64,000 nucleotides of DNA from Methylobacteriaceae bacterium (GCA_020638135.1 JACKJE010000002.1:154657-218656), one strand, 5' to 3'; positions 42,580 to 52,471 are shown, numbered from the stretch's first letter. Made by a program: numbers and translations. The notes: generated by a model from the letters alone, not told the origin.

Positions 42580-43611
42580 TCACCCGGCTTCGTCGGAATG
42601 CGTCGTCGCGATCAGGCGCGCCCTGAGTTGGCCCGGCGAAATGCCGAACCATCGGCGACTCGCGCGAAAGAACGCGCTCTGGTCGCCAAAGCCGAGCAGA
42701 TAGGCGATTTCCGCAAGCGAAAGATTGGGCTGCGCAAGATAATATTGCGCGAAGTCGGATCGCGTGGCGTCGAGCAGCTTTTCGAAGGAGACGCCCTCTT
42801 CCTGCAATCGCCGGCGCAGGGTCCGGTCGCTGAGATGCAGGGCGGCGGCGATCGCCGAGCGGCGCGGTTCGCCTTCGACGAGCCGGCGCGCGAGTTCGTC
42901 GCGCACGCGAACGCTCAGGCCAGCGCGATCGAAAATAGCGAGCCGCTGCTGCACGACATTGTCGTGCACCCGGGCAATGATCGGATTCGACGCCGGCAGC
43001 GCGGTTTCGAGGTCTTTGCGATGGAATACGAAGCCGTCGTAAAGGCTGTCGAACAGAACGGGGCAGTCGAAGGCCTCGGCCAGGCGGTCTGCATATTCAC
43101 ATGTCGGCCTGATGAAACGCGCCCGGATCGGCGTGACCTGCTTGCTGCTCACCCATCGACAAAAGGTGAGGATGACCAAAAGGTCGAATTCGACGCGCTG
43201 CCTCGGGATCGGCGAGCGCCCGCCGAACAGATGGAACTTGACGCGTACGAAGTCGTCGGCGTCCTCGAGTTCGATTTGCGCGGCGTCGCTCACCAGTCGC
43301 ATGTGACGCGAAAACGACTGCAATGCAGAATAGAGCGTGTGGCTCGACAGCATCGCAAAGCCAACGACATTGAAATTGCCGGGCTTCGGCGATCGCGCGC
43401 CGACCATGCAAATGGCGGGATCTCCGGATTGCACGACGGCCGCGCGCCACACCGCGCTCACCTTCTCGGTCGCCACGCGTCCCTCGGGCCTGTCGAGCAG
43501 GGCCTTGTCGATCTCCGCCGCAGCCGCGATGGCGCCGACATCCAAGCCTGCGTCATGCAGCAGCTCCATGACGCCTTTCATCCATGTCGCAGATGTCGTG
43601 CTGCTGGCCAT
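42580..43611 (-). CDS. AraC family transcriptional regulator
   Basis: A 343-aa regulator of the type with a long N-terminal ligand-binding domain (arabinose-binding-like, as in OruR/ArgR regulators). The C-terminal AraC helix-turn-helix is clear: IAAALHLSDRTLRRRLQEEG near residues 255-274 and SLAEIAYLLGFGDQSAFFRA near 301-320. ATG 43611 is chosen because the upstream part of the frame is low in family sequence. It lies between actP and the acyl-CoA synthetase and could control either; the divergent gene at 43947 is the likelier target. Confidence 0.88.
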   Translation of the reverse strand: MASSTTSATWMKGVMELLHDAGLDVGAIAAAAEIDKALLDRPEGRVATEKVSAVWRAAVVQSGDPAICMVGARSPKPGNFNVVGFAMLSSHTLYSALQSFSRHMRLVSDAAQIELEDADDFVRVKFHLFGGRSPIPRQRVEFDLLVILTFCRWVSSKQVTPIRARFIRPTCEYADRLAEAFDCPVLFDSLYDGFVFHRKDLETALPASNPIIARVHDNVVQQRLAIFDRAGLSVRVRDELARRLVEGEPRRSAIAAALHLSDRTLRRRLQEEGVSFEKLLDATRSDFAQYYLAQPNLSLAEIAYLLGFGDQSAFFRASRRWFGISPGQLRARLIATTHSDEAG

Positions 43612-43946
43612 TCGTTCTGTCCAAGACCCGCCGCAGGCGCCTGCGCCCGCATCGCCCAAGCCGATTTGCTCCGAAATTAAGCTATCAGCGCGGCGAGGTT
43701 GTGAACAGACGGACGTCTCGTCACACGCCCGGTCAACGCCGCAAGTCGTTTGGCGCAACGCCGCCAATTGCCCTCGTCATGCGCTCGACTAACCTGCCCG
43801 CTGAACGAGATCGCCGACGACGGCGGCCGAGGGAATGTGGACGCGTTATCGGGAGGCGACGATCGTCGGCGGCTAGTCGTCGGCGAATGGACTCGCGTGT
43901 TCGATGGCTGGCGGTTCCGCAGGACGGGCCGGGCCAGGAAACGACC
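43612..43946. other. Divergent regulatory region between AraC regulator and acyl-CoA synthetase
   Basis: This 335-nt gap holds no gene I can support. An AT-richer patch (CCGAAATTAAGCTATCAG, about 43669-43686) is the most likely promoter or operator location, but a clear -35/-10 pair was not found. Confidence 0.4.
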
Positions 43947-45593
43947 ATGCAAGCCAATCTGATCGAACGTACGCCAGACGCCTATCCCTACCCTCTCCTG
44001 ATCAAGTCGCTGCTTACCGCGAGTCTGGCGACGGCGCCGGATCAGGAAATCGTCTATCGCGAGTTGCGTCGGCACAGCTATCGCGACTTCTACGAGCGTG
44101 TCTGCAGGCTCGCGGGCGCGCTCGAAGCATTGGGCGTCAAGCCCGGCGACACGGTCGCGATGATGGACTGGGACAGTCATCGCTATCTCGAATGCTTCTT
44201 CGCCGTGCCGATGATGGGCGCGGTCCTGCAGACCGTGAACGTGCGCCTGAACCCCGAACAGATTCTCTACACTTTCAATCACGCGCGTCCCAAGATCGCC
44301 TTGGTCAATTCCGAATTCTTCGACCTGCTCGCGACGATCCGCGATCGATTGGAGACGGTCGAGGCGTTCGTTTCGATCTCCGATGAGGCTGCGCCGCCGC
44401 AGCCGCCGGTCGCAATGTCCGGCGAATACGAGGCGCTACTGGCCGCCGCGAAGCCGGCTTACGACTTTCCGGATTTCGATGAGAATACACGCGCGACGAC
44501 CTTTTATACGACCGGCACGACCGGTCTGCCGAAGGGCGTCTACTTCAGCCACCGGCAGCTCGTTCTGCACACGCTCGCCGAGACGATCGCCATGGCGCTG
44601 TCGCCGCAGCAGGGCCGCCTGCATCGCGGCGATGTCTACATGCCGATCACGCCGATGTTCCATGTGCACGCCTGGGGCTTTCCCTATGCGGCGACGATGG
44701 CGGGGCTGAAGCAGGTCTATCCCGGCCGCTACGCGCCCGACGCGCTGTTGCGATTGAAGGCGGCGGAAGGCGTCACTTTCTCCCACTGCGTGCCGACGAT
44801 CCTGCACATGATGCTGACGCATCCGGAGGCTGAAAAACACGATCTGTCCGGCTGGAAGATCATCATCGGCGGCTCCGCCCTGTCTTCGGGCCTCGCCGAG
44901 ACGGCGCTGGCGCGCGGCGTCGATGTGTTCACGGGCTACGGCATGTCCGAGACATGCCCGATTCTGACGCTCGCCCATCTCAAGCCGGCCGTTCAGGCGA
45001 CTGGCGACAAGGCGGTCGCGACGCGCGTGAAAACGGGGCTGCCGATCCCGCTCGTCGACCTGCGCATCGTCGACCCCGACATGAACGACGCCGCGCATGA
45101 CGGCAAGGCGAGCGGCGAGATCGTCGTGCGCGCGCCCTGGCTGACCCAGGGCTACTACAAGAACCCCGACGCCTCGCGCGATCTGTGGGCCGGCGGCTAT
45201 CTGCACACCAACGACATCGCGACCATCGATGGCGAGGGCTACGTGCAGGTCACCGATCGCCTCAAGGACGTGATCAAGACCGGCGGCGAATGGGTCTCCT
45301 CGCTCGAAGTCGAGGATATTCTTTCGCAACACGGCGCGGTGAGCGAAGCGGCGGTCATCGCGGTCAGGGACGCCAAATGGGGCGAGCGGCCGAAGGCGCT
45401 GATCGTGCTCAAGCCGGGCGCCGAGGCGACTGACGTCGAGGACATCAGGAATTTCGTGAAGACTTTCGCCGACCGCGGAATCATTTCGAAATTCGCCGTG
45501 CCGAGCGACATCGCCTTCGTGCCGAGCCTTCTCAAGACCAGCGTCGGCAAGTTGAACAAGAAGGCTTTGCGCGAAACCTATCAGGGCGACTGA
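43947..45593 (+). CDS. Medium/long-chain acyl-CoA synthetase (AMP-forming, AlkK-like)
   Basis: A 548-aa adenylate-forming enzyme. Core motifs are TFYTTGTTGLPKG (about residues 183-195), PMFHVHAWGFPY (near 232-243), GYGMSETCPI (near 330-339) and LKDVIKTGGEWVSS (near 436-449). ATG 43947 has AGGAA upstream. It activates a carboxylic acid as CoA thioester, feeding the acyl-CoA dehydrogenase in this region. Chain length is not inferable. Confidence 0.9.
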   Translation: MQANLIERTPDAYPYPLLIKSLLTASLATAPDQEIVYRELRRHSYRDFYERVCRLAGALEALGVKPGDTVAMMDWDSHRYLECFFAVPMMGAVLQTVNVRLNPEQILYTFNHARPKIALVNSEFFDLLATIRDRLETVEAFVSISDEAAPPQPPVAMSGEYEALLAAAKPAYDFPDFDENTRATTFYTTGTTGLPKGVYFSHRQLVLHTLAETIAMALSPQQGRLHRGDVYMPITPMFHVHAWGFPYAATMAGLKQVYPGRYAPDALLRLKAAEGVTFSHCVPTILHMMLTHPEAEKHDLSGWKIIIGGSALSSGLAETALARGVDVFTGYGMSETCPILTLAHLKPAVQATGDKAVATRVKTGLPIPLVDLRIVDPDMNDAAHDGKASGEIVVRAPWLTQGYYKNPDASRDLWAGGYLHTNDIATIDGEGYVQVTDRLKDVIKTGGEWVSSLEVEDILSQHGAVSEAAVIAVRDAKWGERPKALIVLKPGAEATDVEDIRNFVKTFADRGIISKFAVPSDIAFVPSLLKTSVGKLNKKALRETYQGD

Positions 45594-45630
45594 GTGGCGG
45601 CGCGCGCCATCATCACACCGATATATCCGT

Positions 45631-45649
45631 CGCCGCGCGTCGCGCGGCG
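45631..45649. repeat. Perfect 9-bp inverted repeat just upstream of etfB
   Basis: CGCCGCGCG (45631-45639), T, CGCGCGGCG (45641-45649). The hairpin lies in the 74-nt gap before etfB and ends about 5 nt before the GAGGAG ribosome site. It may mark the end of the synthetase message or modulate etfB translation. Confidence 0.45.
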
Positions 45650-45667
45650 GCGCGAGGAGAGCAAACC

Positions 45668-46417
45668 ATGAAGGTTCTCGTGCCGGTAAAGCGGGTTGTT
45701 GATTACAACGTGAAGATCCGGGTGAAGTCGGACGGCACGGGTGTCGATCTTGCGAATGTGAAGATGTCGATGAACCCGTTCGACGAGATCGCGGTGGAGG
45801 AAGCTCTTCGCCTGAAGGAGGCTGGCAAGGCGACCGAGGTGATCGTCGTGTCGGTTGGTCCCGCGCAATGTTCGGAGACGCTGCGCACGGGTCTGGCGAT
45901 GGGCGCGGACCGCGGCGTGCTGGTCAAGGTCGACGGCCCGGTCGAGCCTCTGGCGGTGGCCAAGATCCTGAAGGGCGTGGCGGACGCGGAAGGTCCCGGC
46001 CTGATCATTCTGGGCAAGCAGGCGATCGACGACGATTGCAACCAGACCGGCCAGATGCTGGCGGCGCTGCTCGGCTGGGGCCAGGGGACGTTTGCCTCGA
46101 AGGTCGAGATCGCCGACGGCGGCGTGAACGTCACGCGCGAGGTCGATGGCGGCCTGCAGACGGTGGCGCTGAAGACGCCGGCTGTGATCACCACCGACCT
46201 GCGCCTCAACGAGCCGCGCTACGCCTCGCTGCCCAACATCATGAAGGCGAAGAAGAAGCCGATCGACGAGAAGACGGCGGCCGACTACGGCGTCGACGCC
46301 GCGCCGCGCCTGACCGTGCTCAAGACGACGGAGCCGGCGGCGCGCAAGGCCGGCGTGAAGGTCGGCTCGGTGGCCGAACTGGTCGGCAAGCTGAAGAACG
46401 AAGCGGGAGTGATCTGA
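45668..46417 (+). CDS. etfB: Electron transfer flavoprotein beta subunit
   Basis: A 249-aa subunit starting MKVLVPVKRVVDYNVKIRV. The AMP-binding and family signature VDGGLQTVALKTPAVITTDL (about residues 161-180) and NIMKAKKKPI are present. It forms a heterodimer with EtfA, accepting electrons from acyl-CoA dehydrogenases. Its stop overlaps the etfA start by one base. Confidence 0.96.
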   Translation: MKVLVPVKRVVDYNVKIRVKSDGTGVDLANVKMSMNPFDEIAVEEALRLKEAGKATEVIVVSVGPAQCSETLRTGLAMGADRGVLVKVDGPVEPLAVAKILKGVADAEGPGLIILGKQAIDDDCNQTGQMLAALLGWGQGTFASKVEIADGGVNVTREVDGGLQTVALKTPAVITTDLRLNEPRYASLPNIMKAKKKPIDEKTAADYGVDAAPRLTVLKTTEPAARKAGVKVGSVAELVGKLKNEAGVI

Positions 46418-47361
46418 TGGCGACGCTGCTACTTGCGGAAGTCCATGGCGGCAAGCTCAACGACGCGACCGCCAAGGCTCTGACGGCTGCGGTCGCGCTC
46501 GGCGCGCCCGTGCATGTTCTGGTCGCCGGCCAGGGCGCCGACGCGGCTGCGGCCGAGGCCGCCAAGCTCGCCGGCGTGGACAAGGTTCTGCTGGCCGACG
46601 AGGCCGCCTACGGCCATCAGATGGCCGAGCCGACCGCCGCGCTGATCGTCGGCCTGGCCGCCGGCTATGACGCGATCGTCGCGCCGGCGACGGTTTCGGC
46701 CAAGAACATCATGCCGCGCGTGGCGGCCCTGCTCGACGTGATGCAGGTCTCCGAGATTACCGCGGTGGTTGCGCCCGACACCTACGAGCGGCCGATCTAC
46801 GCCGGCAACGCCATCCAGACGGTGCAGTCGAAAGACGCCAAGAAGGTGATCACGGTTCGCACGGCCTCGTTCAAGGCCACCGGCGAGGGCGGTGCGGCTG
46901 CAGTCGAGAAGATTTCGGCTGCGGCCGATCCGGGCGTGTCGAGCTTCGTGTCGGAGGCGCTGGCCAAGTCCGACCGTCCGGAGCTGGCGTCGGCCAAGAT
47001 CATCGTCTCGGGCGGGCGCGCGATGCAGAGCGCGGAGAATTTCAAGAAATACATCGAGCCGGTCGCCGATCGGCTCGGCGCCGCGGTCGGCGCCTCGCGC
47101 GCCGCCGTCGATGCGGGCTACGCGCCCAACGACTGGCAGGTCGGCCAGACCGGCAAGGTGGTCGCCCCCGACCTCTATGTCGCGGTCGGCATCTCCGGCG
47201 CCATCCAGCACCTGGCCGGCATGAAGGATTCCAAGGTCATCGTCGCCATCAACAAGGACGAGGAAGCCCCGATCTTCCAGGTCGCCGACTACGGCCTCGT
47301 CGCAGACCTCTTCCAGGCAATCCCGGAGCTCGAACAGGAACTCCAGAAGGTGGGCCTCTAG
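46417..47361 (+). CDS. etfA: Electron transfer flavoprotein alpha subunit
   Basis: A 314-aa subunit. The C-terminal FAD-binding block GQTGKVVAPDLYVAVGISGA (about residues 243-262), then IQHLAGM, is the family hallmark; SGGRAMQSAENF near 193-204 is also typical. ATG 46417 overlaps the etfB stop. Electrons would pass to the ETF-QO encoded at 38632-40305. Confidence 0.96.
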   Translation: MATLLLAEVHGGKLNDATAKALTAAVALGAPVHVLVAGQGADAAAAEAAKLAGVDKVLLADEAAYGHQMAEPTAALIVGLAAGYDAIVAPATVSAKNIMPRVAALLDVMQVSEITAVVAPDTYERPIYAGNAIQTVQSKDAKKVITVRTASFKATGEGGAAAVEKISAAADPGVSSFVSEALAKSDRPELASAKIIVSGGRAMQSAENFKKYIEPVADRLGAAVGASRAAVDAGYAPNDWQVGQTGKVVAPDLYVAVGISGAIQHLAGMKDSKVIVAINKDEEAPIFQVADYGLVADLFQAIPELEQELQKVGL

Positions 47362-47421
47362 CAGGCTGCGACCGCCCTCCCGCACACCGAACGACAGTCA
47401 AGCAAACGACCGGGGTCACAC

Positions 47422-49065
47422 ATGTCCACCGCCAAATCTTACAATCAGGATCTCGCCAAGAACGCCGCCAATTTCGAGCAATTGACGCCGCTCACCTTCC
47501 TCGAGCGCGCGGCGATGGTCTATCCCAACAAGCCCGCCGTCGTGCACGGCGAGTTGACCTACACCTGGCTCCAAGTGCGCGAGCGCTGCGCGCGACTCGC
47601 CTCGGCGCTGAGCAAGCGCGGGGTCGGCTATGGCGACACGGTTGCGGCCATGCTGCCCAACATTCCCGCCATGTACGACCTGCACTTCGCCACGCCGATG
47701 ATCGGCGCGGTCATGAATACGCTCAACACGCGTCTCGATCCCGAGGCCATCGCATTCATGCTCGACCACGGCGAGGCGAAGGTCCTGCTCACCGATCGCG
47801 AATTCTCCGGCATCGTCGGCAAGGCGCTGCCGCTGATGAAGGGCGCGCGCCCGCTGGTCGTCGACGTCGACGATCCCGAATACGAGGGCGGCGCGCTGAT
47901 CGGCGAGATCGAATATGAAGCGCTCCTGCGCGAAGGCGACCCCGCCTTCCGTCCGCAACCGATCGCCGATGAATGGGACGCGATCGCGCTCAACTATACG
48001 TCCGGCACGACGGGCAATCCGAAAGGCGTCGTCTATCATCATCGCGGCGCCTATCTGAACGCCGTGTCGAACATCGTCACCTGGGGCATGCCGCCGCATT
48101 CGGTCTATCTGTGGACCCTGCCGATGTTCCATTGCAACGGCTGGTGCTTCCCCTGGACCATGGCGGCCAACGCAGGCGTCAATGTCTGCCTGCGCCGGGT
48201 CGATCCGAAGCTCATCTTCGACATGATCCGCAAGCACAAGGTCACGCATTTCTGCGGCGCGCCGATCGTGCACGGCATGCTGATCAACGCGCGCGCCGAG
48301 GACCGCGCCGGCATCGATCATTCGGTGTCCGCGCTGATCGCCGGCGCGGCGCCGCCGGCCGCGATCATCGAAGGCATGGAGCGATTGGGCTTTTCGATCA
48401 CCCACGTCTACGGCCTGACCGAGACCTACGGACCGGCTTCGGTCTGCGCCAAGCACGCGGAATGGGACCAGCTGACGCTCGCGCGGCGCGCCGAACTCAA
48501 CGGCCGGCAGGGCGTGCGCAGCCTGATGGAAGAAGCGATCGACGTCGTCGATCCCGAGACCATGACGTCTGTGCCGCACGACGGCGAAACGATGGGCGAG
48601 ATCGTCTTCCGCGGCAATATCGTGATGAAGGGCTATCTCAAGAACGAAGCGGCGACCGCTGAATGCTTCAACGGCGGCTGGTTCCGCACCGGCGATCTCG
48701 CCGTGGTCGAGGCCGACGGCTACGTGAAGATCAAGGACCGCTCCAAGGACATCATCATCTCCGGCGGCGAGAATATTTCCTCGATCGAAGTGGAAGACGT
48801 TCTCTTCCGCCATCCCGACGTGCTGGCGGCGGCGGTGGTCGCCATGCCCGACGAGAAATGGGGCGAAGTGCCCTGCGCCTTCATCGAATTGCGCGAAGGC
48901 GCGACGCCGGACGAGCCCGGCCTCGTCGAACATTGCCGGGCCAATCTCGCCCGCTTCAAGACGCCCAAGCACTATATTTTCGGCCCGCTGCCCAAGACGT
49001 CCACGGGCAAGATCCAGAAATTCCTGCTGCGCGACCAGGCGAAATCCGCCGAAGCGATCAAGTGA
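47422..49065 (+). CDS. Acyl-CoA synthetase (AMP-forming, AAE/3-methylmercaptopropionyl-CoA ligase-like)
   Basis: A 547-aa adenylate-forming ligase with LNYTSGTTGNPKGVVYHHRG (about residues 190-209), PMFHCNGWCFPW, YGLTETYGPA and DIIISGGENISSIEVED. The FHCNGW type is found in ligases of short and branched acids, including enzymes used for methylmercaptopropionate. It lies between etfA and an acyl-CoA dehydrogenase, so its product is probably dehydrogenated by that enzyme. Confidence 0.9.
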   Translation: MSTAKSYNQDLAKNAANFEQLTPLTFLERAAMVYPNKPAVVHGELTYTWLQVRERCARLASALSKRGVGYGDTVAAMLPNIPAMYDLHFATPMIGAVMNTLNTRLDPEAIAFMLDHGEAKVLLTDREFSGIVGKALPLMKGARPLVVDVDDPEYEGGALIGEIEYEALLREGDPAFRPQPIADEWDAIALNYTSGTTGNPKGVVYHHRGAYLNAVSNIVTWGMPPHSVYLWTLPMFHCNGWCFPWTMAANAGVNVCLRRVDPKLIFDMIRKHKVTHFCGAPIVHGMLINARAEDRAGIDHSVSALIAGAAPPAAIIEGMERLGFSITHVYGLTETYGPASVCAKHAEWDQLTLARRAELNGRQGVRSLMEEAIDVVDPETMTSVPHDGETMGEIVFRGNIVMKGYLKNEAATAECFNGGWFRTGDLAVVEADGYVKIKDRSKDIIISGGENISSIEVEDVLFRHPDVLAAAVVAMPDEKWGEVPCAFIELREGATPDEPGLVEHCRANLARFKTPKHYIFGPLPKTSTGKIQKFLLRDQAKSAEAIK

Positions 49066-49123
49066 CGCGACGATCGCGCGCAACCGGCGCGCATGCGCAT
49101 CGCGAGAACCATGAGGACAGAAA

Positions 49124-50905
49124 ATGACCGCCTATAATGCGCCGATCCGCGACATGCTGTTTGCGATGAAGGAAATCGGCGGCCTGCCGACGATCTCCGC
49201 TTTGCCCGGGAACGAGGAGGTCGGCGACGATCTCGTCGGCGCGATTCTCGAGGAAGCCGGCAAGTTCGCCGGCAATGTGCTCGCCCCCCTGAACCAGACG
49301 GCCGATCGTCAGGGTTGTCGCTGCGTCGATGGCGTCGTCACGACGCCCGACGGCATCAAGGAAGCCTATATCGCCTTCCGCGAGAACGGCTGGAACGCCA
49401 TGCCAGCGGACGCCGAATATGGCGGACAGGGATTGCCGGCGCTCGTCTCCACGCCCGTGCTGGAAATGTGGAAGGCCTCCAACATGGCCTTCTCGCTCTG
49501 CCAGATGCTGACCATGGGCGCGGTGTCGGCGATCGCGCATCACGGCAATCAGGAGCAGAAGGCGACTTATCTGCCGAAAATGGTGGAAGGCGCCTGGACC
49601 GGCACGATGAACCTGACGGAGCCGCAGGCGGGCTCCGACCTTGCCGCCGTGCGCACGCGCGCCGTTCCCGAAGGCGATCACTATCGCGTCACCGGCACGA
49701 AGATCTTCATCACCTGGGGCGAGAACGATGTCGCCGAGAATATCATCCATCTCGTTCTCGCACGGCTGCCCGACGCGCCGCCCGGCGTGAAGGGCATATC
49801 GCTGTTCATCGTGCCGAAATTTCTCGTCAACGCCGACGGATCGCTCGGCGCGCGCAACGACCTCGTCTGCTCGTCGATCGAACACAAGCTCGGCATCCAC
49901 GGCAGCCCGACCGCCGTCATGTCGTTCGGCGATAGCGGCGGCGCGATCGGCTATCTGATGGGCGAGCCCAATCGCGGGCTCGAATACATGTTCACGATGA
50001 TGAACCACGCGCGGCTCAATGTCGGGCTCGAAGGCGTGGCCATTTCGGAGCGCGCCTATCAGCAGGCGCGCGACTATGCGCGCGAGCGTGTGCAGGGACG
50101 TCCGATCGGCGCGGAGGCCGGGACGCCGATCATCGGCCATCCCGACGTCCGGCGCATGCTGCTCGACATGAAGGCGCGCATCGACGCCATGCGCGCGCTC
50201 GCCTACTACACGGCCGGGCGCATGGACATCGCCCACGGCCATCCGGACGAGCGCGCGCGCAAGGAGGCGCAGGCGCTGGTCGATCTGCTGACGCCGATCG
50301 TCAAGGCGTGGTGCACGGAAAACTCGATCCAGATCGCCTCGCTGGGCGTGCAGGTGCACGGCGGCGTCGGCTTCGTCGAGGAAACGGGCGCCGCGCAGCA
50401 CTATCGCGACGCGCGCATCACCACGATTTACGAAGGCACGACCGCGATCCAGGCGAACGACCTCGTCGGCCGCAAGATCGCGCGCGATGGCGGCGCGGCC
50501 GCCGCAGCGCTGATCGCCCTGATGCGCGCGTCCATTGCAGAATGGAAGGGCGAGGACGAAATGTTGCTCGTCGCGCAGCGCGCCGAGGCGGCGGTCGGCG
50601 TTCTCGAGCGCGCGGTGCAATGGATTCTCGACAGACATGGCGAGACGCCGGCGTTGACGGCGGCAGGGGCCGTGCCGTTCCTGCATCTCGCCGGCATCGT
50701 CGCCGGCGGTTGGCTCATCGGAAAGCAGGCGGCGATTGCGGCGCGCGAACTCAAGGGCGGCGCGGCCGATCCGGAATTCCTGCGCTCGAAGATCGCGCTG
50801 GCGCGTCACTACGCACTTCAGGTGTCGCCGCATGCCGACGGATATCTTGTCGCGATGATGGATGGCGCCGACAACGTCGTGGAATTCGACCTCGCCTGGT
50901 TTTGA
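49124..50905 (+). CDS. Acyl-CoA dehydrogenase, long form with extra C-terminal domain
   Basis: At 593 aa this is longer than the basic 380-aa family and belongs to the branch with a short N-terminal and an extra C-terminal domain, as in DmdC and FadE-like enzymes. Visible motifs are TMNLTEPQAGSDLAAVRTRA (about residues 161-180), the flavin region ITGT..F-type KIFITWGENDVAENI, and RITTIYEGTTAIQANDLVGR, where the Glu is the expected catalytic-base region. It transfers electrons to ETF. An acyl-CoA ligase gene precedes it by 58 nt and a MaoC gene follows by 27 nt. Confidence 0.92.
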   Translation: MTAYNAPIRDMLFAMKEIGGLPTISALPGNEEVGDDLVGAILEEAGKFAGNVLAPLNQTADRQGCRCVDGVVTTPDGIKEAYIAFRENGWNAMPADAEYGGQGLPALVSTPVLEMWKASNMAFSLCQMLTMGAVSAIAHHGNQEQKATYLPKMVEGAWTGTMNLTEPQAGSDLAAVRTRAVPEGDHYRVTGTKIFITWGENDVAENIIHLVLARLPDAPPGVKGISLFIVPKFLVNADGSLGARNDLVCSSIEHKLGIHGSPTAVMSFGDSGGAIGYLMGEPNRGLEYMFTMMNHARLNVGLEGVAISERAYQQARDYARERVQGRPIGAEAGTPIIGHPDVRRMLLDMKARIDAMRALAYYTAGRMDIAHGHPDERARKEAQALVDLLTPIVKAWCTENSIQIASLGVQVHGGVGFVEETGAAQHYRDARITTIYEGTTAIQANDLVGRKIARDGGAAAAALIALMRASIAEWKGEDEMLLVAQRAEAAVGVLERAVQWILDRHGETPALTAAGAVPFLHLAGIVAGGWLIGKQAAIAARELKGGAADPEFLRSKIALARHYALQVSPHADGYLVAMMDGADNVVEFDLAWF

Positions 50906-50932
50906 AAGCTTACGCACACGCAGGATAGACAC

Positions 50933-51400
50933 ATGAACTCGCAGAATGGCTACGACATCGAAGACCTGTCGCTCGGCATGAGCGCATCATTCGCCAAGAC
51001 GATCACCGAGGCCGACATCGTTATGTTCGCTGGCGTTTCGGGCGACAACAACGCGATCCACATCAATGAGGAGTTCGCATCTTCGACGGCCTTCGGCGGG
51101 CGCATCGCGCACGGCATTCTCACCGCCAGCGTTATTTCCGCAGCGATTGCCGGTCGTCTGCCGGGTCCGGGCTCCGTTTATCTCGAACAGAAGATGCGGT
51201 TCTGTGCGCCGGTGAGGCCTGGAGACACGGTGCATGCGATCGTCACCGTCAAGGCGATCGAGGTCGACCGCGGTCGCGTCACGCTCGACACAACCTGCAA
51301 AGTCGCCGGCAGGCCCGTCATCGAGGGGGAGGCGATGGTGAGGGTCGATTCGCGCGTCAAGCGGGAAAGCCGCGCCGTCGCCGCGCAGGCGCGCAATTGA
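50933..51400 (+). CDS. MaoC-family (R)-enoyl-CoA hydratase
   Basis: A 155-aa hot-dog protein. The hydratase-2 motif is complete: FAGVSGDNNAIHINEEFA (about residues 32-49), with the catalytic Asp and His, then FGGRIAHGIL. It would hydrate the enoyl-CoA made by the preceding dehydrogenase, or supply (R)-3-hydroxyacyl-CoA for polymer synthesis. The C-terminal tail is basic. Confidence 0.9.
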   Translation: MNSQNGYDIEDLSLGMSASFAKTITEADIVMFAGVSGDNNAIHINEEFASSTAFGGRIAHGILTASVISAAIAGRLPGPGSVYLEQKMRFCAPVRPGDTVHAIVTVKAIEVDRGRVTLDTTCKVAGRPVIEGEAMVRVDSRVKRESRAVAAQARN

Positions 51401-51411
51401 ACATCAATTTC

Positions 51412-52161
51412 ATGCTGGACGAATCGCCGCAGTCCGCACTGCGCAGCTCTGTCGATGGTTTCGTCGAGGTCAGGGAAACGTCCTGCACAAGCGGCGCCCG
51501 GAAAGCCCCGACCTCCAGGCGGGACAAATCCATCGCTGTCGTGATCGACAACGACGCGCTGATGCGGCGCGCCGCCGCCGATCTCCTGCGACGCGATCTG
51601 AAATTCGCTTCCGCGTCGACGTTCGGTTCTATCGGACAGGCTCGCGCCGCTCTCGATTTGACGCGCGCCACGCTCCTCCTTCTCGATGCGACACTGTTGA
51701 ACGTCGACCCTTCGCACGACGTTCTGCAATTGCGGGCCGACGTGGAATGTCCGATCGTCATATTTGTTGGCGACTGCGACGATCAACGCGCGAACAAGTG
51801 GATTGAGGAGGGCGCCTCTGCAGTGCTGGATCGGCGTGTCGACCGCGCAGGATTTTGCGAGGCGATCAGGCTCGTGACGCGCGGCGAGCGCTTCTGTCAG
51901 GTAACGGAACCGCCGCCCGTCGATCTCTGGATGAATTTCGCCACGCTCGAACGCAGGTCGCACGGCCTTCGCCCCCGCCACAGGCAAATCCTGCGGATGA
52001 TCGCCTGCGGCGCCCGCAACAGAGACATTGCGCGGACGCTCGGCCTGTGCGAACCGACAGTCAAAGCTCACATTCAGGCGATCTTCGTCACCTTGCGCGT
52101 CATCAATCGAACGCGCGCAGCGATTTGCGCGAACTGGCTGATCGCGCGCGGACTGCTTTGA
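51412..52161 (+). CDS. Orphan LuxR-type response regulator
   Basis: A 249-aa protein with a degenerate receiver-like domain (about residues 35-150: SIAVVIDNDALMRRAAADLL, then LLLLDATLLN with the candidate phospho-Asp) and a C-terminal LuxR helix-turn-helix (RHRQILRMIACGARNRDIAR then LGLCEPTVKAHIQAI). ATG 51412 is used; an in-frame TTG at 51397 overlaps the maoC stop and would couple the two genes. No partner kinase is adjacent. Confidence 0.82.
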   Translation: MLDESPQSALRSSVDGFVEVRETSCTSGARKAPTSRRDKSIAVVIDNDALMRRAAADLLRRDLKFASASTFGSIGQARAALDLTRATLLLLDATLLNVDPSHDVLQLRADVECPIVIFVGDCDDQRANKWIEEGASAVLDRRVDRAGFCEAIRLVTRGERFCQVTEPPPVDLWMNFATLERRSHGLRPRHRQILRMIACGARNRDIARTLGLCEPTVKAHIQAIFVTLRVINRTRAAICANWLIARGLL

Positions 52162-52471
52162 GCCGGGCAAGATCGCCGATCTGGCTTCGGCCGCGACGCG
52201 CGCTCGCGCATTCCCGCCCGTTTGCCGAGCGTTGGCTCCAAACCCCTGATTTCGATCGTGGCCGCCCTGTCGCTGCCGGCGACAGGCAATCGTCTCCGAG
52301 AGCCTCACTGCGCGCCCGCTCAGGGAACTAAGCGTCTCAAGTCCAATCGATCGCGAACAGCGCGGCAGCCGCTGTGTGCCGAGTTTTGATTTCATGGCGC
52401 GCCGGACCTTTGCCGAGCAGCACGCCAAGCGACAAAACAAGACCGGCGCCAAACTAACGTTTTGATTTAAA
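52162..52471. other. Intergenic region between the LuxR-type regulator and tRNA-Arg
   Basis: About 310 nt with no gene I can support. The open frame running through it is a continuation in another phase with atypical composition. The AT-rich TTTTGATTTAAAT at about 52460-52472 directly follows the tRNA 3' end (minus strand) and could be part of its terminator. Confidence 0.4.
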
